64,000 bases of DNA from Clarkia xantiana subsp. parviflora (taxonomy: Eukaryota; Streptophyta; Magnoliopsida; Myrtales; Onagraceae): assembly GCA_036873135.1 (NCBI GenBank), contig JAPTYO010000002.1:23772452-23836451 (forward strand). The letters are read 5' to 3'. The position numbers were made by a program, and so were the translations under genes. The notes beneath the pieces were generated by a model that did no database searches, had not been told where the DNA came from, and saw only the letters and a program-made list of their open reading frames with translations. This document shows positions 1 through 11,076 of this stretch, one piece after another (positions within the stretch are counted from its first letter, which is position 1; each line of letters starts with the position of its first letter).

Positions 1-873
1 TTCAAAGATCTGGATTTGCTTGCCTTTCAAGATTCGTTTTGTGAAGAAGAAGTAAGCCATGTCGGGTCTTCCCCATGGTCCGTACACAGTAAAGAATCTG
101 AGACCAGTGATGGAGAGACCGTAGATGTGGTTGTAAGTATGTGCAATCTCCTCACCTGCCTTCTTTGTGGCGGCGTAGAGACTTGCAGGCCGATCGGTAC
201 GGTCTTTCTCAGAGAAGGGCACCTTGGTGTTGAGTCCGTACACTGAGCTCGAAGAAGCCCACACAATGGAAGGCTGCGGATTTGCCGATTTGCAGACTTC
301 CAGCAAATTCACCCACCCAGCGATGTTGCTGTGGATATAGGAGCTAGGATTCTTCATTGCGTAACGGACCCCAGCCTGGGCAGCGAGATGCATAACGTGG
401 GTGAAGGGTACGAGATCGAATAGCTTTTCCAGAAGGGCCTTATCGTTGATGTCGCCTTCGATGACAAAAATCTGAGATTTCGACAGCAGGGATTTGCGGT
501 CGCGTTTGAGCTTAGTGTCGTAGTAGTCGTTGAAGTTGTCAAGGCCGACAACGCCATCGCCGCGGTTCCTTAGAGCGAGAGAAACGTGGGTGCCGACGAA
601 TCCGGCGGCGCCGGTGACGAGAACGCTGAATCGGCCGGTGGATCGGACTTGGGCGGATTTCCGGACCTGCTTCTCCCAACCCGGCTCGCTCCACATTTGG
701 CGGCGGGGGACGGATGGCGTGGCGGGAGAATAGGAGAGGTAGAAGAAGGAGGAGGCGATTAGGGTTGCGAAAAGGACGGAGCAGAGAGCCAAACGGTGGA
801 AGCGGAGCCTGTTAATGTAGTTCTTGTCGAATTTCGACTTGCCCGGAGTGGAGGGGCCGTTCATCGGCGACAT
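1..873 (-). CDS. GAE: UDP-glucuronate 4-epimerase, 5' part (runs off window edge)
   Basis: Converts UDP-glucuronate to UDP-galacturonate, the precursor of pectin, in the Golgi. The reading frame is open for 291 codons from the ATG at 873 to base 1. A basic N-terminus is followed by one hydrophobic segment at about residues 28-48, as expected for a type II Golgi membrane protein. The NAD-binding glycine motif GAAGFVG is at residues 88-94. The catalytic SDR signature is present: serines in WASSSSVYG near 205-213 and Tyr233-x3-Lys237. Strongly conserved family stretches such as LAAQAGVRYAM and GPWGRPDMAYFFF are intact. Plant GAE proteins are about 430-460 residues and usually lack introns, so roughly the last 140-160 residues lie outside the window. 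A second in-frame ATG at 864 would shorten the protein by three residues; I chose the first. Which GAE paralogue this is cannot be told from here. Confidence 0.95.
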   Translation of the reverse strand, partial: MSPMNGPSTPGKSKFDKNYINRLRFHRLALCSVLFATLIASSFFYLSYSPATPSVPRRQMWSEPGWEKQVRKSAQVRSTGRFSVLVTGAAGFVGTHVSLALRNRGDGVVGLDNFNDYYDTKLKRDRKSLLSKSQIFVIEGDINDKALLEKLFDLVPFTHVMHLAAQAGVRYAMKNPSSYIHSNIAGWVNLLEVCKSANPQPSIVWASSSSVYGLNTKVPFSEKDRTDRPASLYAATKKAGEEIAHTYNHIYGLSITGLRFFTVYGPWGRPDMAYFFFTKRILKGKQIQIFE

Positions 874-1230
874 TGACGGCGACCCAGTTGGAAAGATGCC
901 ACCTTTTGGTGATTTTGGTTAGTGGGTAAGGTTCTGGAGATTGAAGGAGAGAGAAGCTCTGCAGATCTTTGGAAGAAAAAAAAGATGGAGATAGATAGCT
1001 AGCTGACAGGCAAAGGAACAAGAAGACAGCCAATTTGGGTTGGGGATAAAACCCTTTTGACCTTTCAGCGCATCCGAGTATAGGGAGATATAGATAAAGT
1101 AGAGATTCTCCGGCCGTCGCCGGCGAGAAATTGGCTCCGTTTAACGTCGGCAATTTTAAAATTGGAATTATGCACCCCCGAAGTTTGACCCTTTCCCAAA
1201 GATGCACCTGATGTTTTTTTTTTTTTTTTG
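874..1230 (-). promoter_or_regulatory. GAE 5' leader and proximal promoter
   Basis: On the minus strand this is pyrimidine-rich leader sequence followed by a weak TATA-like tract near 1085-1098, about 220 bp before the start codon. The division between leader and promoter is inferred from position only. A poly-A/T run at 1215-1250 marks the change to AT-rich intergenic DNA. Confidence 0.4.
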
Positions 1231-1334
1231 TATATACTTTTTTTTTTTAAATATTCTTCTTAGCAAATTTGAGAGACTGTGATTAAGTTATTAACCTTAA
1301 TTTTATTATATGGTCTGATAGTAAAACAATCTCA

Positions 1335-1390
1335 TAATAATAATAATAATAATAATAATATTAATAATAATAATAAGAATAAGAATAAGG
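1335..1390. repeat. TAA/AAT trinucleotide microsatellite
   Basis: An interrupted run of AAT units with a few AAG variants; a simple repeat in intergenic DNA. Confidence 0.9.
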
Positions 1391-1396
1391 TACTAA

Positions 1397-1767
1397 GGGT
1401 GTGTTTGGCAATGCATTGTAAAAGTGTTTTTGCACTTAAAAGCACTTTAGGCAAAACTTAAATGGTTTGGTAACGCAAGCTTAAAGTGTTTTTTTTTTTT
1501 TTTCAAAGCGCTGCTTTCTGAAAGTCATTTTTTCAAAGCAGCTGGGTGCTGCTTTCTAAAAGACACTTTCTAAAAAAACACTTTTGTCATGTTTTTATAT
1601 TTCATTTTTACCCTTAAAAACATTTTATAAATCCTAAACTACACCTAAATAAAATTTACTTCTCTATAAAACCTAACAACTAAAATTACTTTTTCTTATT
1701 AAAAAATGAATAATTTTATATATAAATAAATGTCTAGTAAATTAAAATATACCTTATTATTATATAC

Positions 1768-1809
<42 letters not shown>

Positions 1810-2905
1810 ATTATAATATAGTAATAATCATAATAATGTAGAAATATCAGAGAAATGCGTATTGTTGAATATATTTTATATAATATGTATGTCAAGTATA
1901 TAGATTAATAAAATAATTTATACATATATATGTATATTAGTGTGTATAAGACAATATATAAGCACTAATATTGAATTACTTTATAACAGTTTGGATAATT
2001 ATATTTGAGAACATTCTGCTAATGGTGTAAATGAGTCGAGTCAAGTAAAACATACACATCTCGAAATTAGCCGAGCTCAAGCTCGACTCGACTCAATTAA
2101 AACATACCAATCTCGAAATTAGTCGAGCTCAAATTTCTAAAACACGAACTCGACTCGCATCCAAAACCGACATAATCGATCTCGTCTCGGCTTGACATAA
2201 TCGATCTTGTCTCGACTCGACTAGTAATTTCATTATACATCACAATAAGTTAGCATTTCTCATGACTACCCGACTTGACTCAGAAGCTCATTATACATCA
2301 CAATAAGATAATTGAGCTCGACTTGACAAGAACTCGGATAAACTATGTATATTATAAAGCTTGATTAGACTCGCGAGTACTTCGAGTCGAGTATTATCAA
2401 GTTTGAGCTCGACTTGACATACTAAACAAATCAACTCGAGCTCGTCCCGACTCGAAATTTTCCGAGTCGAATTCGAGTTTTGACCAAGTCGATTCTAAGT
2501 AGGCTCGTGACTCCGAAATTATATGTTTATTAAACTCTCTTTCAATTTAATTATGACAAGTTTTTTTTTAAAAAAAATATGTATATAAGATGAATATACT
2601 GTATTGTAAAAATACTTTAAAAAATAATATATTTTGTGTTGAATAATATATAATACAATGTAATTATTTAAGTAACATATAATTAATAGCTAAATATATA
2701 GTCAAAGTAAATTTTAACCTATATATTTTAAGTTAAATATGTTACCAAACAAATATTTGAGAAAAACACTTTTTAAGGCAAGTTTAAAATGTTACTCTTC
2801 CAAACATTGAACCCATTGCATTATCTTAAACCACTTTTTCCTAATCTACTTTTAATGAAAGTGCTTTTCCAATAGAAAAGCACTCCCAAAATCACCCCAA
2901 ATGGT
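1397..2905. mobile_element. Probable non-autonomous TIR transposon, AT-rich, non-coding
   Basis: The left end (GGGTGTGTTTGGCAATG, then AAAAGCACTTT) and the reverse complement of the right end (GGGTGATTTTGGGAGTGC, then AAAAGCACTTT) are similar over about 50 bp, which suggests terminal inverted repeats. No clear target duplication was found, so the superfamily is open. The interior has an AT dinucleotide run at about 1776-1803 and a block rich in CTCGA motifs. No open frame of note. Confidence 0.4.
2027..2515. repeat. CTCGA-rich MITE-like block
   Basis: About 490 bp dense in CTCGA/GAGCTC motifs on both strands, inside the larger AT-rich element. It resembles the block at 28024-28490 in motif content, so both are probably members of one palindromic MITE family. 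Ends are not sharp. Confidence 0.4.
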
Positions 2906-3150
2906 TTAGGTTTGAATTTTATATTTAGGTTTGATGCAAATTTTTCGTATTTTGGAATGTCATAATTTCTTCCACAAGAATGATCTAAAAAAATTTAGAG
3001 TGATTTAGCTCTTTAAAAAGAGGTCTAAGTGGTGTTTCGATGGACATAATGTGATATTACTAAAATGTGATATTACTTGAAATGTGATATTATAAGTAAT
3101 GTGGGTAAAGTAACGTAATGTTAGATTGCGGTGTTTGGTGGTGTTGTAGT

Positions 3151-3705
3151 TGGGGCTGGCAATTTGTGACATGGCACGATACGAACACGCACGAAAAAAA
3201 TTGTGTTCGTGCAAAGGTATGACAGAACGATAACACGATAGCACGAACATGATTACCATGATATAATATTTGTGTCGTGTTCGTGTTTATGTATCACAAG
3301 ACGACACGCACGATAGCACGATAAAGTTGTACTACTAAGTTTAACTCTTGAGTAATATTATAAAAAAAAATCTTATTAAATAGCTTTGAAAACTCCAATA
3401 AATGGTTTAACTTTTAGTGTTTACCACATATATTACAAACTTAGAAATATTGACATATTAATTCTTTTTTTTTGTCATATGAAGTTAATTATTTTTATTT
3501 TTTTTGCTTAAAGATCTTGTATAGACATGTACAGTGGAATAACTTAACACAACACGATAGTACGACATGAACACGCACGTAAAATTCTATATCGCGTTCA
3601 TGTTCGTAAAACGTGGCACGATAACCTTACCGTGCGTGTTCGTGTTCAGTAGGTTTAACACGACACGACTACTGACACGCACGATAACACGAATTACCAC
3701 CATTA
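3151..3705. mobile_element. hAT-type MITE, 555 bp, with 8-bp target duplication
   Basis: The element begins TGGGGCTGGCAATTTGTG and ends with its imperfect inverted repeat CACGAATTACCACCATTA. It is flanked on both sides by GTTGTAGT (3143-3150 and 3706-3713). An 8-bp duplication is the hallmark of the hAT superfamily. The interior is made of CACGATA/ACACG motifs in both orientations, so it can fold back. Non-coding. Confidence 0.8.
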
Positions 3706-4079
3706 GTTGTAGTATAGAGTGTTACATTAGTTTACAGTGTTCAGTATGTTCTGTAATATACATTATAATGTTACTTTATTATTATATTAATATATATAGA
3801 AATATATTGTCTTAATATGATAAGATTTGAGCGTATAGTTATTTTTATAACAACTAATTTACACATAAACTTTATATTTTTTGTTTAATGTGAATAAAAA
3901 TTTTGGAAATATTGAAACTAAATTTGCATTACTACTAAAATTCTATTAATCGAAATTTATGGTATGATTTTATAAGTTAATTTTCAAAAATAAAAAATAT
4001 CACACGAAAAATTTATTCATTTTGTATGAACACTGTTTGCATTATTATTTATTATAATACTATGTTATGAAGAAGATAA

Positions 4080-4080
<1 letters not shown>

Positions 4081-4111
<31 letters not shown>

Positions 4112-4131
4112 GAATAATAATAATAATAATA
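4081..4131. repeat. TAA trinucleotide microsatellite
   Basis: About 16 TAA/AAT units with one AAG interruption, at the right end of the decayed TIR element. Confidence 0.9.
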
Positions 4132-4190
4132 AACACTTTGTAATTCCGACTGTAATTTCACATTACACCTGTTTTTTATGTAATCCCACA

Positions 4191-4775
4191 TTAAAGATTG
4201 AACTTGAAAAAGGATTATGATAGGTTTGAATGTGACTTAATTAGGAGAACAATTGTTTTCTTTAACTTATTAGAGAATTTCATTCACTTTATCATCAGTT
4301 GTATCTTCTAATCTTTTTAAATTATTTTTAATAGAGGGAATATATATATATATATGGATAAATAAGGGGATCTCACTTCTCTATTTATTCATCTCTAAAT
4401 AGAGTATCTTATTTTTTTTAATTGTTGATAAAATTGTTCAAGACTCTTGGAGAAGTATAAAGGTGTGGTGTGGTGTTATACCCCTCACTCACTTTTTTTT
4501 TTTTTTTTTTTGTCTATAATCTTATTGGAAAGGCATCAATGAATACCTGTAATTACATCAAATCTGTTTTGGGTTTCTTTTGTGATCTTGCAGATCAAAA
4601 TGTCAACCTAAAAAATATATGTTATTGAATTCTAAAAAACTATTAACCAAGCTAATAAAGAGATACGTTCTTTTACATCATTGATTGATTTTAACCCTAC
4701 TGAGAACTTTGGTATTTATTACATTGGTTTCCAACTCGATTTGTGTAATGAAAGTTACTTTGTTTAATTTTATCA
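4191..4775. other. AT-rich intergenic DNA
   Basis: No open frame, RNA gene or clear repeat end was found here beyond poly-T and short AT runs. Confidence 0.6.
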
Positions 4776-5268
4776 TATAAATAAGGGTTAAGAATACAAT
4801 ACGGGCATGAATGTTGGATTTTTCTACTATGCTTTGGGAGCACCATACTTTTGGTTTTTTTAATACTATGGTGGACTTAATTGTAATATAACTAAAACTT
4901 TAAAAGTATGAAAAAGTATGATGCTTGTGGAAGCTAATAGGGTCTAACTGAAACAATTAAAAAACTGAAGGGCAGACTATTATTGAGTAAGTGGGTCGGT
5001 TCGTTAGTTTAGATAAACAGTTGTTCTGACACCGTTAGAATAAGGGTCCTGAACTTCTGATCTCACTTGTTGAAATAAAGATTAAATCACGCCTTCTCTG
5101 CTCCTGAGGTTTTTGGTCTCAGATCTTCTGATTCGTGACCTTTCTTGACGATTTCTTTGCGATTTGTGGCTGGTGTTCGTACGTTTGACGATTGGCGCTC
5201 TTCTCCTGGTTTTTCTGAGGCTGTATATCTTCTTCGAGTCTCGTCAGGTTCTGCTACGCGCTTGATCG

Positions 5269-6312
5269 ATGTCGAATCCCAGCGATAAGGATAGTGAAGG
5301 ACATTCTGGATCGAAGAAGGCACTGGATGCAACCGATCAAGAATACCGTGATGCGATGTCATTGGTAGACTCTTTTCACCCTCTCTTCTTACATGCTAGT
5401 GATAATCCTGCTGCTAGGATGACTTCTGTGATTTTAACTGGTGCTGAGAATTATCCGAAATGGAGTCATGCTATGAGATCTGTTTTGATTGGGAAAAACA
5501 AATATGGTTTCGTGACTGGTGCATGCTTTCGTGATAAATATAGCCCTCTGTATCACGATCTATGGAATAGGTGTAAATCTGTTGTGTATGGATGGATTGT
5601 GAATTCCATTTCAAATTATCTTGCAAGCTCTGTCATGTATTCTGAAAGTGCATTTATAGTCTGGAAGGAGCTTAAGCAGCAGTTTGATAAGGTGAATGGT
5701 TCAAGAGTTTACCAATTGCACAGAGAAATCGTTTTGACAAGACAGGGGTTGGATTCTATTTCCACCTTCTTCACTAAGCTTCGTGTTCTTTGGGGAGAGT
5801 TTGATGCTGCATGTTCACTTCATCACATTGAGGGTGAACAATTTGAGAAGCACTTGGAGCACAAAGAGAATATGAGGCTCTTTCAGTTCCTCATGGGGCT
5901 GAATGAATCTTATTCCACTATGAGAAGTAATCTGCTCCTATGGACGCCTTTGCCATCTGTCAATCAAGCATATAACTATCTCATCCAAGATGAGAATCAA
6001 AGGGGCGTTACTTCAGACATTGCTGGTACTACTGAGATCATGGTGAACAACATCACTACTGTGGGTGACAAGCCAAAAGGAAATCAGTCCCTTGAGTGCA
6101 CCTTCTGTAAAAAGAAGGGTCATACTGTTGACAAATGTTTTGCAAAAGGATGTGACTTTTGCAAGAAAAAGGGCCATGTCAAGGATATCTGCTTCAAGTT
6201 CAGAGATCAGATGTTGAAGAAAGGGAATAGTGTCAGGGCTAACACAGCTGCCAATCAGTCTGGTAGCAGTGATGGTCCAGATGTTGGGGGGTTCAAGGAA
6301 GTGTCACTTTGA
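5269..6312 (+). CDS. Ty1/copia gag (capsid/nucleocapsid) frame
   Basis: 347 codons from ATG. The N-terminal part has the copia Gag fold signature (a YPKWSHAMRSVLIGKNK-like stretch, then WKELKQQF and TYSTMRSNLL-like helices). Two CCHC zinc knuckles, C-x2-C-x4-H-x4-C, stand at about residues 277-290 and 295-308. In an intact element this frame continues into protease; here it closes at 6310-6312, apparently because of a one-base deletion, and the pol frame resumes in another phase just after. It packages element RNA in virus-like particles in related elements. It is one part of a dead retrotransposon copy. Confidence 0.85.
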   Translation: MSNPSDKDSEGHSGSKKALDATDQEYRDAMSLVDSFHPLFLHASDNPAARMTSVILTGAENYPKWSHAMRSVLIGKNKYGFVTGACFRDKYSPLYHDLWNRCKSVVYGWIVNSISNYLASSVMYSESAFIVWKELKQQFDKVNGSRVYQLHREIVLTRQGLDSISTFFTKLRVLWGEFDAACSLHHIEGEQFEKHLEHKENMRLFQFLMGLNESYSTMRSNLLLWTPLPSVNQAYNYLIQDENQRGVTSDIAGTTEIMVNNITTVGDKPKGNQSLECTFCKKKGHTVDKCFAKGCDFCKKKGHVKDICFKFRDQMLKKGNSVRANTAANQSGSSDGPDVGGFKEVSL

Positions 6313-7076
6313 CCACTGACCAGTTTGACAAGCTGCTGCAAGCAATGGGGCTTGCGAGTAGGACTGCTGGAACAGCAGGTGCTGCCACAAACACATTGGA
6401 TGCACGGGCCAACACCGCTGGTATATCCCTGAACTCCTCTTTTTATAACAATAGAGATTGTTGGATATTAGATAGTGGTGCCACAGATCACATGACCTTT
6501 AGAGATGATTGGCTTAGCTTTAAAAAGATTGTCTCTGGAACAAATGTTCTTTTGCCTAATGGTGTTTTTTCTAAAATTAAGGGAATAGGTTTTTTCTCTT
6601 TATCTGAGGATAAAAAATTGCAAAATGTCCTTTATATACCTACATTCAAGTACAATTTATTATATGTTTCTAAACTTACTAGTGACTTGAATTGTAAAGC
6701 ATTTTTTTATCCAAAGATTGCCATTCTGCAGGACCACTCAAATGGGAAGGTCTTGGGGATTGGGACTGAGCATTCAGGTCTTTATTTTTTGAAAGTTAGT
6801 TGTCCTGTTGCTGGTGCTTCTTTCACAAATGTTGTTGATAATAATAAAGCCATTATGTGGCATAAACGTCTTGGTCATGCGTCTGTACAAACCTTGCATC
6901 ATGTGGACAACTTGGATTTACCAAAGAATAAAGCTGAAATCATTCATACTTGCCCTGTTTGCCCAAAAGCAAAAATCATCAGAAATTCTTTTCCTGATTC
7001 TGATTCCAGAGCTGACTCCCCTTTTGATTTAGTTCACTGTGATGTGTGGGGCCCTTATCAATATCCCAACTCATGA
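6309..7076 (+). pseudogene. Copia protease, pre-integrase and start of integrase, frameshifted
   Basis: The aspartic protease active site DSGATDHM is at about residues 55-62 of this frame. A GAG-pre-integrase zinc domain follows (HKRLGHAS with downstream CPVCPKAK). The integrase core begins with DLVHCDVWGPY near the end, then the frame is lost. It is separated from gag by one frameshift and from the rest of integrase by another at about 7060. Confidence 0.85.
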
Positions 7077-7809
7077 TGATAAACGTTTTTTCTTGACTCT
7101 TCTTGATGATCATACAAGAGTTACTTGGATTCATCTTATCCAATTTAAATCTGATGTCTCTATTGTTTTAAGAGGTTTTGTAGCTCTTATTGAAAATCAA
7201 TTTTCTAAAACCATCAAATGTTTTAGATCTGATAATGGGGGGGGGGGGGGGGGGTGGGGGGGGGGGGGGATCATCTTTCAAAAATTTTAAGTGAGAAAGG
7301 TATCCTCCACCATAGTAGCTGCCCCTATACTCCTCAGCAGAATGGTAGGGTAGAGAGAAAGCATAGGCACCTATTAGAAGTTGCTAGAGCCATAAAGTTG
7401 CAAGCTTCCATACCTAATGAATTCTGGGGGGAATGTATTTTAACTGCGTGTTATTTGATCAATTTGATGCCTACTAAGATTTTGCATGGTAAACCCCCTA
7501 GAGGTTCTGAAGGGAAAGAAACCTGCAATTAACCATTTAAAAGTTTTTGGGTGCCTTTGTTATGCGAAGAATTTAGTTGTAACTGACAAGCTTTCTTCTA
7601 AAGCAATAACATCAATTTTCATGGGTTATTCAAATGTTCAGAAGGGTTATAGGCTTTATGACTTGGAGAATAAGAAATTTTTTATTAGTCGTGATGTTAT
7701 TTTTCATGAGGTCATATTCCCTTTTGAGCAAAGAAAGCCTGATCAGTTACCTTTTTTCTTTGACCTACCTTTAATGATGACTCTAATATTTTTCTATATG
7801 ATGATTTGA
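7039..7809 (+). pseudogene. Copia integrase remainder, disrupted by a poly-G run
   Basis: Three overlapping frames together cover the integrase core: a TWIHLIQFKSDV stretch, then RSDNGG (second catalytic Asp), and TPQQNGRVERKHRHLLEVAR with the catalytic Glu. A run of G (7237-7269 with a single T at 7255) sits exactly after the SDNGG codons and destroys the frame. A further shift lies near 7525, just after the HGKPP stretch. Confidence 0.8.
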
Positions 7810-8995
7810 ATCTTGAGTCTGATAAAACTATCTCTGCTGATTCTTCTGATGGTGTTGTTTCTGCTGATCCCCCAATAACAGATGATGAGTTAATCAATAA
7901 TTCATATGTTATTTTGACAAATGATGAACCACCTGTTGATTCTGATGTCATTGTTGCTACTGACCCTCCTGTTGTTACTAGACATGGCAGGGTTACCAAG
8001 CCTCCTATTTGGAGCAAGGATTATGTGATGGGTGCTAAAACTCTTTATCCTATTCAGGACTTTGTTTCTTATGATCATATCAGTGTTCCTTATCAGTGCT
8101 ATTTAACAAAGTTGTCTGAGTTGGTTGAGCCCAGTAGATATAATGAAGCTGCACAGAACCCTTCTTGGGTACAAGCAATGAAAGAAGAGATACAAGCACT
8201 TGAGGACAACGGAACTTGGGAAGTTGTAACTCTCCCTGCAGGTAAGCTTGTTAAAGGTTGTAGATGGGTTTATAAGTTGAAGTATAAATCTGATGGAACT
8301 TTAGAGAGATACAAGGCTAGGCTTGTAGCTAAGGGATATAAACAGAAATTTGGAATTGACTATTATGAGACATTCTCTCCTGTAGTTAGAATGAACACAG
8401 TTAGGGTCATATTGTCACTTGCCTCTGTTTTTTGTTGGCCACTTTATCAAATGGATGTTTATAATGTGTTTTTGCAAGGAGATTTGAATGAGGAAGTGTA
8501 TATGACCCTACCTGAGGGATTTACTGATCAAGGGGGGAATTGACCTAATTCTGTTTGTCGACTGCGTAAATCCCTGTATGGTTTAAAACAGGCTAGTAGG
8601 CAATGGAATATCAAGCTTAGTGATTCTTTAGTTAATGCAGGTTTTAAGAGATCTAAACTTGATTATTCATTGTTTACTAAGCAACTTGGTGATAAGATTG
8701 TTGTTCTGTTGGTCTATGTGGATGACCTCCTTATTACTGGTAATTGTGCTGACCTGATTTCTGAATTAAAGAGTGTCTTGCAGTCTAACTTCAAGATGAA
8801 AGATCTTGGAGAACTTAGATATTTTTTGGGAATTGAGTAAGCTAGAAATTCAAGTGGGATCATGATGTGCCAGAGGAAATATGCCCTGGAACTGATTTCT
8901 TCTGTTGGCTTATCTGCTGGTAAGACTGTTAGGACTCCTATGGAGGTTAATGTTAAACTCACCATGATGATCATTTGGGGATTAATGTCTCAGAT
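7806..8995 (+). pseudogene. Copia reverse transcriptase, with stops, cut by a hAT insertion
   Basis: The conserved start of copia RT is present (KEEIQALEDNGTWE, then YKARLVAKGY and YQMDVYNVFLQGDL). A stop interrupts the frame at about 8541, after which [13 protein letters not shown] and the catalytic YVDDLLITG (about 8715) follow in another frame. Another stop falls after FLGIE at about 8838. The coding sequence is then broken at 8995 by the hAT element and resumes at 10346. Confidence 0.85.
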
Positions 8996-9145
8996 CAGCG
9001 GCGGATCTGTAGTGTATCAAGCGGGTTCCCGGGACACCGCTTGGCTCGTAATTTTTTTTAATAATATAACTGTATTTTCAATAAATACTATTAAGGAACC
9101 CGGTTAAATAATACTAAGGACACCACCTGGACAAAGCTTTTCGTG

Positions 9146-9199
9146 TAGCCGAGCTGGTAATGAGTAAGGAGTTTTGCTTCTAGTTCACTGGTTCGATCC
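9146..9199 (+). other. tRNA-like pol III A box / B box pair
   Basis: An A-box-like TAGCCGAGCTGG at 9146-9157 and an exact B-box GGTTCGATCC at 9190-9199 are spaced as in tRNA genes and tRNA-derived SINEs. I could not fold a full tRNA around them, so this is more likely a SINE head or an old tRNA fragment within the hAT element than a working tRNA gene. Confidence 0.5.
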
Positions 9200-9369
9200 G
9201 TGTATGTTACATATAGAGTCAATTTTTTATTTTTTTTCGTGGGCTTCTTAAGTTCTTTTAGTCTTTTTCTATTTGCTTTTTTTTCCAGGGTTTCTTTATT
9301 TTTTCTTTTTGAACTTTTAGTCATTTTTTTATATCTTTTCATGAGGCTTATTTTTTTTCTTTTCCCTAA

Positions 9370-9785
9370 GAGCATCCACAATGGTATTACGTAAAGATTA
9401 TGTAAATGTGGGTCCTACATGTTTATTTAAGGAAAACAACAAAAACTATCTACAGTGATTTTACATAGCATTCCTTAAAGATGGGACTCACACGTAAATT
9501 TATGTTTTTACATAAAGCATTCCTTAAATATATGTAATGCACTATGTATTGCGTAACCAATTTTTTATTATAAATTAATTCATTTTATAATTAATGCTAA
9601 TATCTTATTGGTGGATGTTGGAAAATTTAATAATAAAATATATTTAAGGAATATGTTTAAGTAATACGATTGCAGAGAAAATATTTTTTACGTGTGTTTA
9701 AATTTACGTATTACTTAAAGTCTACATAAATGTCTACGTGACAACTTTAAAGAATACAATTTATGTAAAACCACTGCGGATGCTC
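9370..9785. mobile_element. Tourist-like (PIF/Harbinger) MITE, 416 bp
   Basis: Ends GAGCATCCACAATGG and CCACTGCGGATGCTC are inverted repeats, flanked by TAA on both sides (9367-9369 and 9786-9788). A 3-bp TAA/TTA duplication is typical of PIF/Harbinger. A second copy lies at 38011-38414. It is nested in the hAT element, which is nested in the copia element. Confidence 0.8.
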
Positions 9786-10345
9786 TAAGGATTTAGGTTT
9801 TTTTTTTTTTTTTTTTCGTCTCAAAACTTCTTCGTGATATTTTTCTAAAACTTCTTCGTCAGGTATTATTATAAAAAAAACAAAAAACAAAAAAGATCGA
9901 TTTGAGGATAACGAGTAGAGTCTAGTATAAATATAGTTATCAAATTTAATATCCTTAACAAAAAAAACTCGAGCAACCATAATGTTCCTCTTAAAAATAC
10001 GGAAGATCAAACAATTATTTTTTAATTGTTAAGGTGGCATGAAACAAAAAACATTACAAAAAAACTTCATGTCACTCTAGCGATTTTAAAAAAATTATCT
10101 ACCGTATTTTAATTCTTTTTTTCCCAATATGGAAGATCAAACAATTTTTGCTAAAGTAATATGAAGCAAATAAAAAATAAAAAAAAATTCATGTCATTGT
10201 ATTAGTTTTTTCAAATAGTTTTCTTAAAAAAATATTTGACGTGTATTTTTAAATTTCTACCTGTATTAAAATATATATTTTTTTTTCCATTAACCGTACT
10301 AGGAACCCACTTAGCTGGGTTCCTAGATCCGCCACTGTCTCAGAT

Positions 10346-11057
10346 AAACCCCTACATGATGTTCTCTCTTATAGGAGACTGATAGGGAAGTTATTATATT
10401 TGATCCTTACAAGGCTTGACATTTCATATGTTGTCAGATATCTTAGCCAATTCATGCAGGATCCTAAGAAGTCACATTGGGACGCAGCTCTTAGGATTGT
10501 CAGGTTTGTAAAAAGAGAACCAGGTAAGGGTGTTTTCCTGAGCTCCCAGTCCAGTCCTTCTCTGGTTGGATTTTGTGATTCAGACTGGGGTGGGTGTACT
10601 GAGACTAGGAGATCAGTTTCTGGTTACTGCGTTTTGTTGGGGAACTCTTTAGTCTCGTGGAAGGTGAAGAAACAGACAACTGTTTCAACATCTTCTGCAG
10701 AGGCGGAGTATCGCAGCATTCGTGAGATTTTGAAAGAAATTGTGTGGCTTCGTGGTCTTTTGAATGAACTGGGTGTATTTCAAAAAGAAGCAACTGTGTT
10801 GCACTGTGACAGTAAGGCTGCAATACAAAATTGCAACCAACCCAGTTTTTCATGAGCGAACGAAGCATATTGAGATTGATTGTCATGTGATTAGGGAAAA
10901 GCTTTTAGAAGGTATTATTCAGTTTATTCATGTTAAATCTAGCAATCAACTTGCTGATTTGTTTACTAAGGCGTTGTGTAGGGATCAACTTAGTTATTTG
11001 TCAGGAAAGTTTGGGAATGAAGAACCTCTTCCGTGGAGAGGGGGAGATCTTGGATGA
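10346..11057 (+). pseudogene. Copia RNase H and pol C-terminus
   Basis: Resumes immediately after the hAT target duplication. It carries the copia RNase H landmarks: LVGFCDSDWGGC, RRSVSGYCVLLG, TTVSTSSAEAEYRS and, in a shifted frame after about 10840, HVKSSNQLADLFTKAL. This is the C-terminal part of the same dead pol gene. Confidence 0.9.
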
Positions 11058-11076
11058 TTCAGGTGAAAGAGAAGAT

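Larger units (their letters stand above)
3023..4190. mobile_element. Decayed TIR element (ATGTGATATTAC family), host of a nested hAT MITE
   Basis: The left end has repeated ATGTGATATTAC motifs after GATGGACATAATG. The right part, read in reverse, has matching AATGTGGGATTAC motifs. An inverted copy of the same left end lies at 15574-15716, which supports a repeat family. The right boundary is uncertain. No coding capacity. It was interrupted by the element at 3151-3705. Confidence 0.5.
8996..10337. mobile_element. Non-autonomous hAT element, 1342 bp, inside copia pol
   Basis: Starts CAGCGGCGGATCT and ends with the inverted form (reverse complement CAGTGGCGGATCT). The 8-bp target duplication TCTCAGAT is intact at 8988-8995 and 10338-10345; removing the element restores the copia coding context. 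CAG termini plus an 8-bp duplication are diagnostic of hAT. No transposase. It contains a tRNA-like promoter pair at 9146-9199 and a nested MITE at 9370-9785. Confidence 0.9.

Noticed and set aside
812..1207. 131-codon minus-strand frame upstream of GAE
   Set aside because: It overlaps the GAE start in a different frame and lies mostly in the leader and promoter; no family match.
4813..5113. TGTTGGATTTTT at 4813 as the start of a copia 5' LTR matching 11094, with TGGTCTCAGATC near 5114 as primer site
   Set aside because: Only the first 11 bases agree with the putative 3' LTR; the next hundred do not align, and 4785-4818 is better explained as the Mutator-like end.
9146..9199. A working tRNA gene
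   Set aside because: A and B boxes are present but acceptor and anticodon stems could not be paired.
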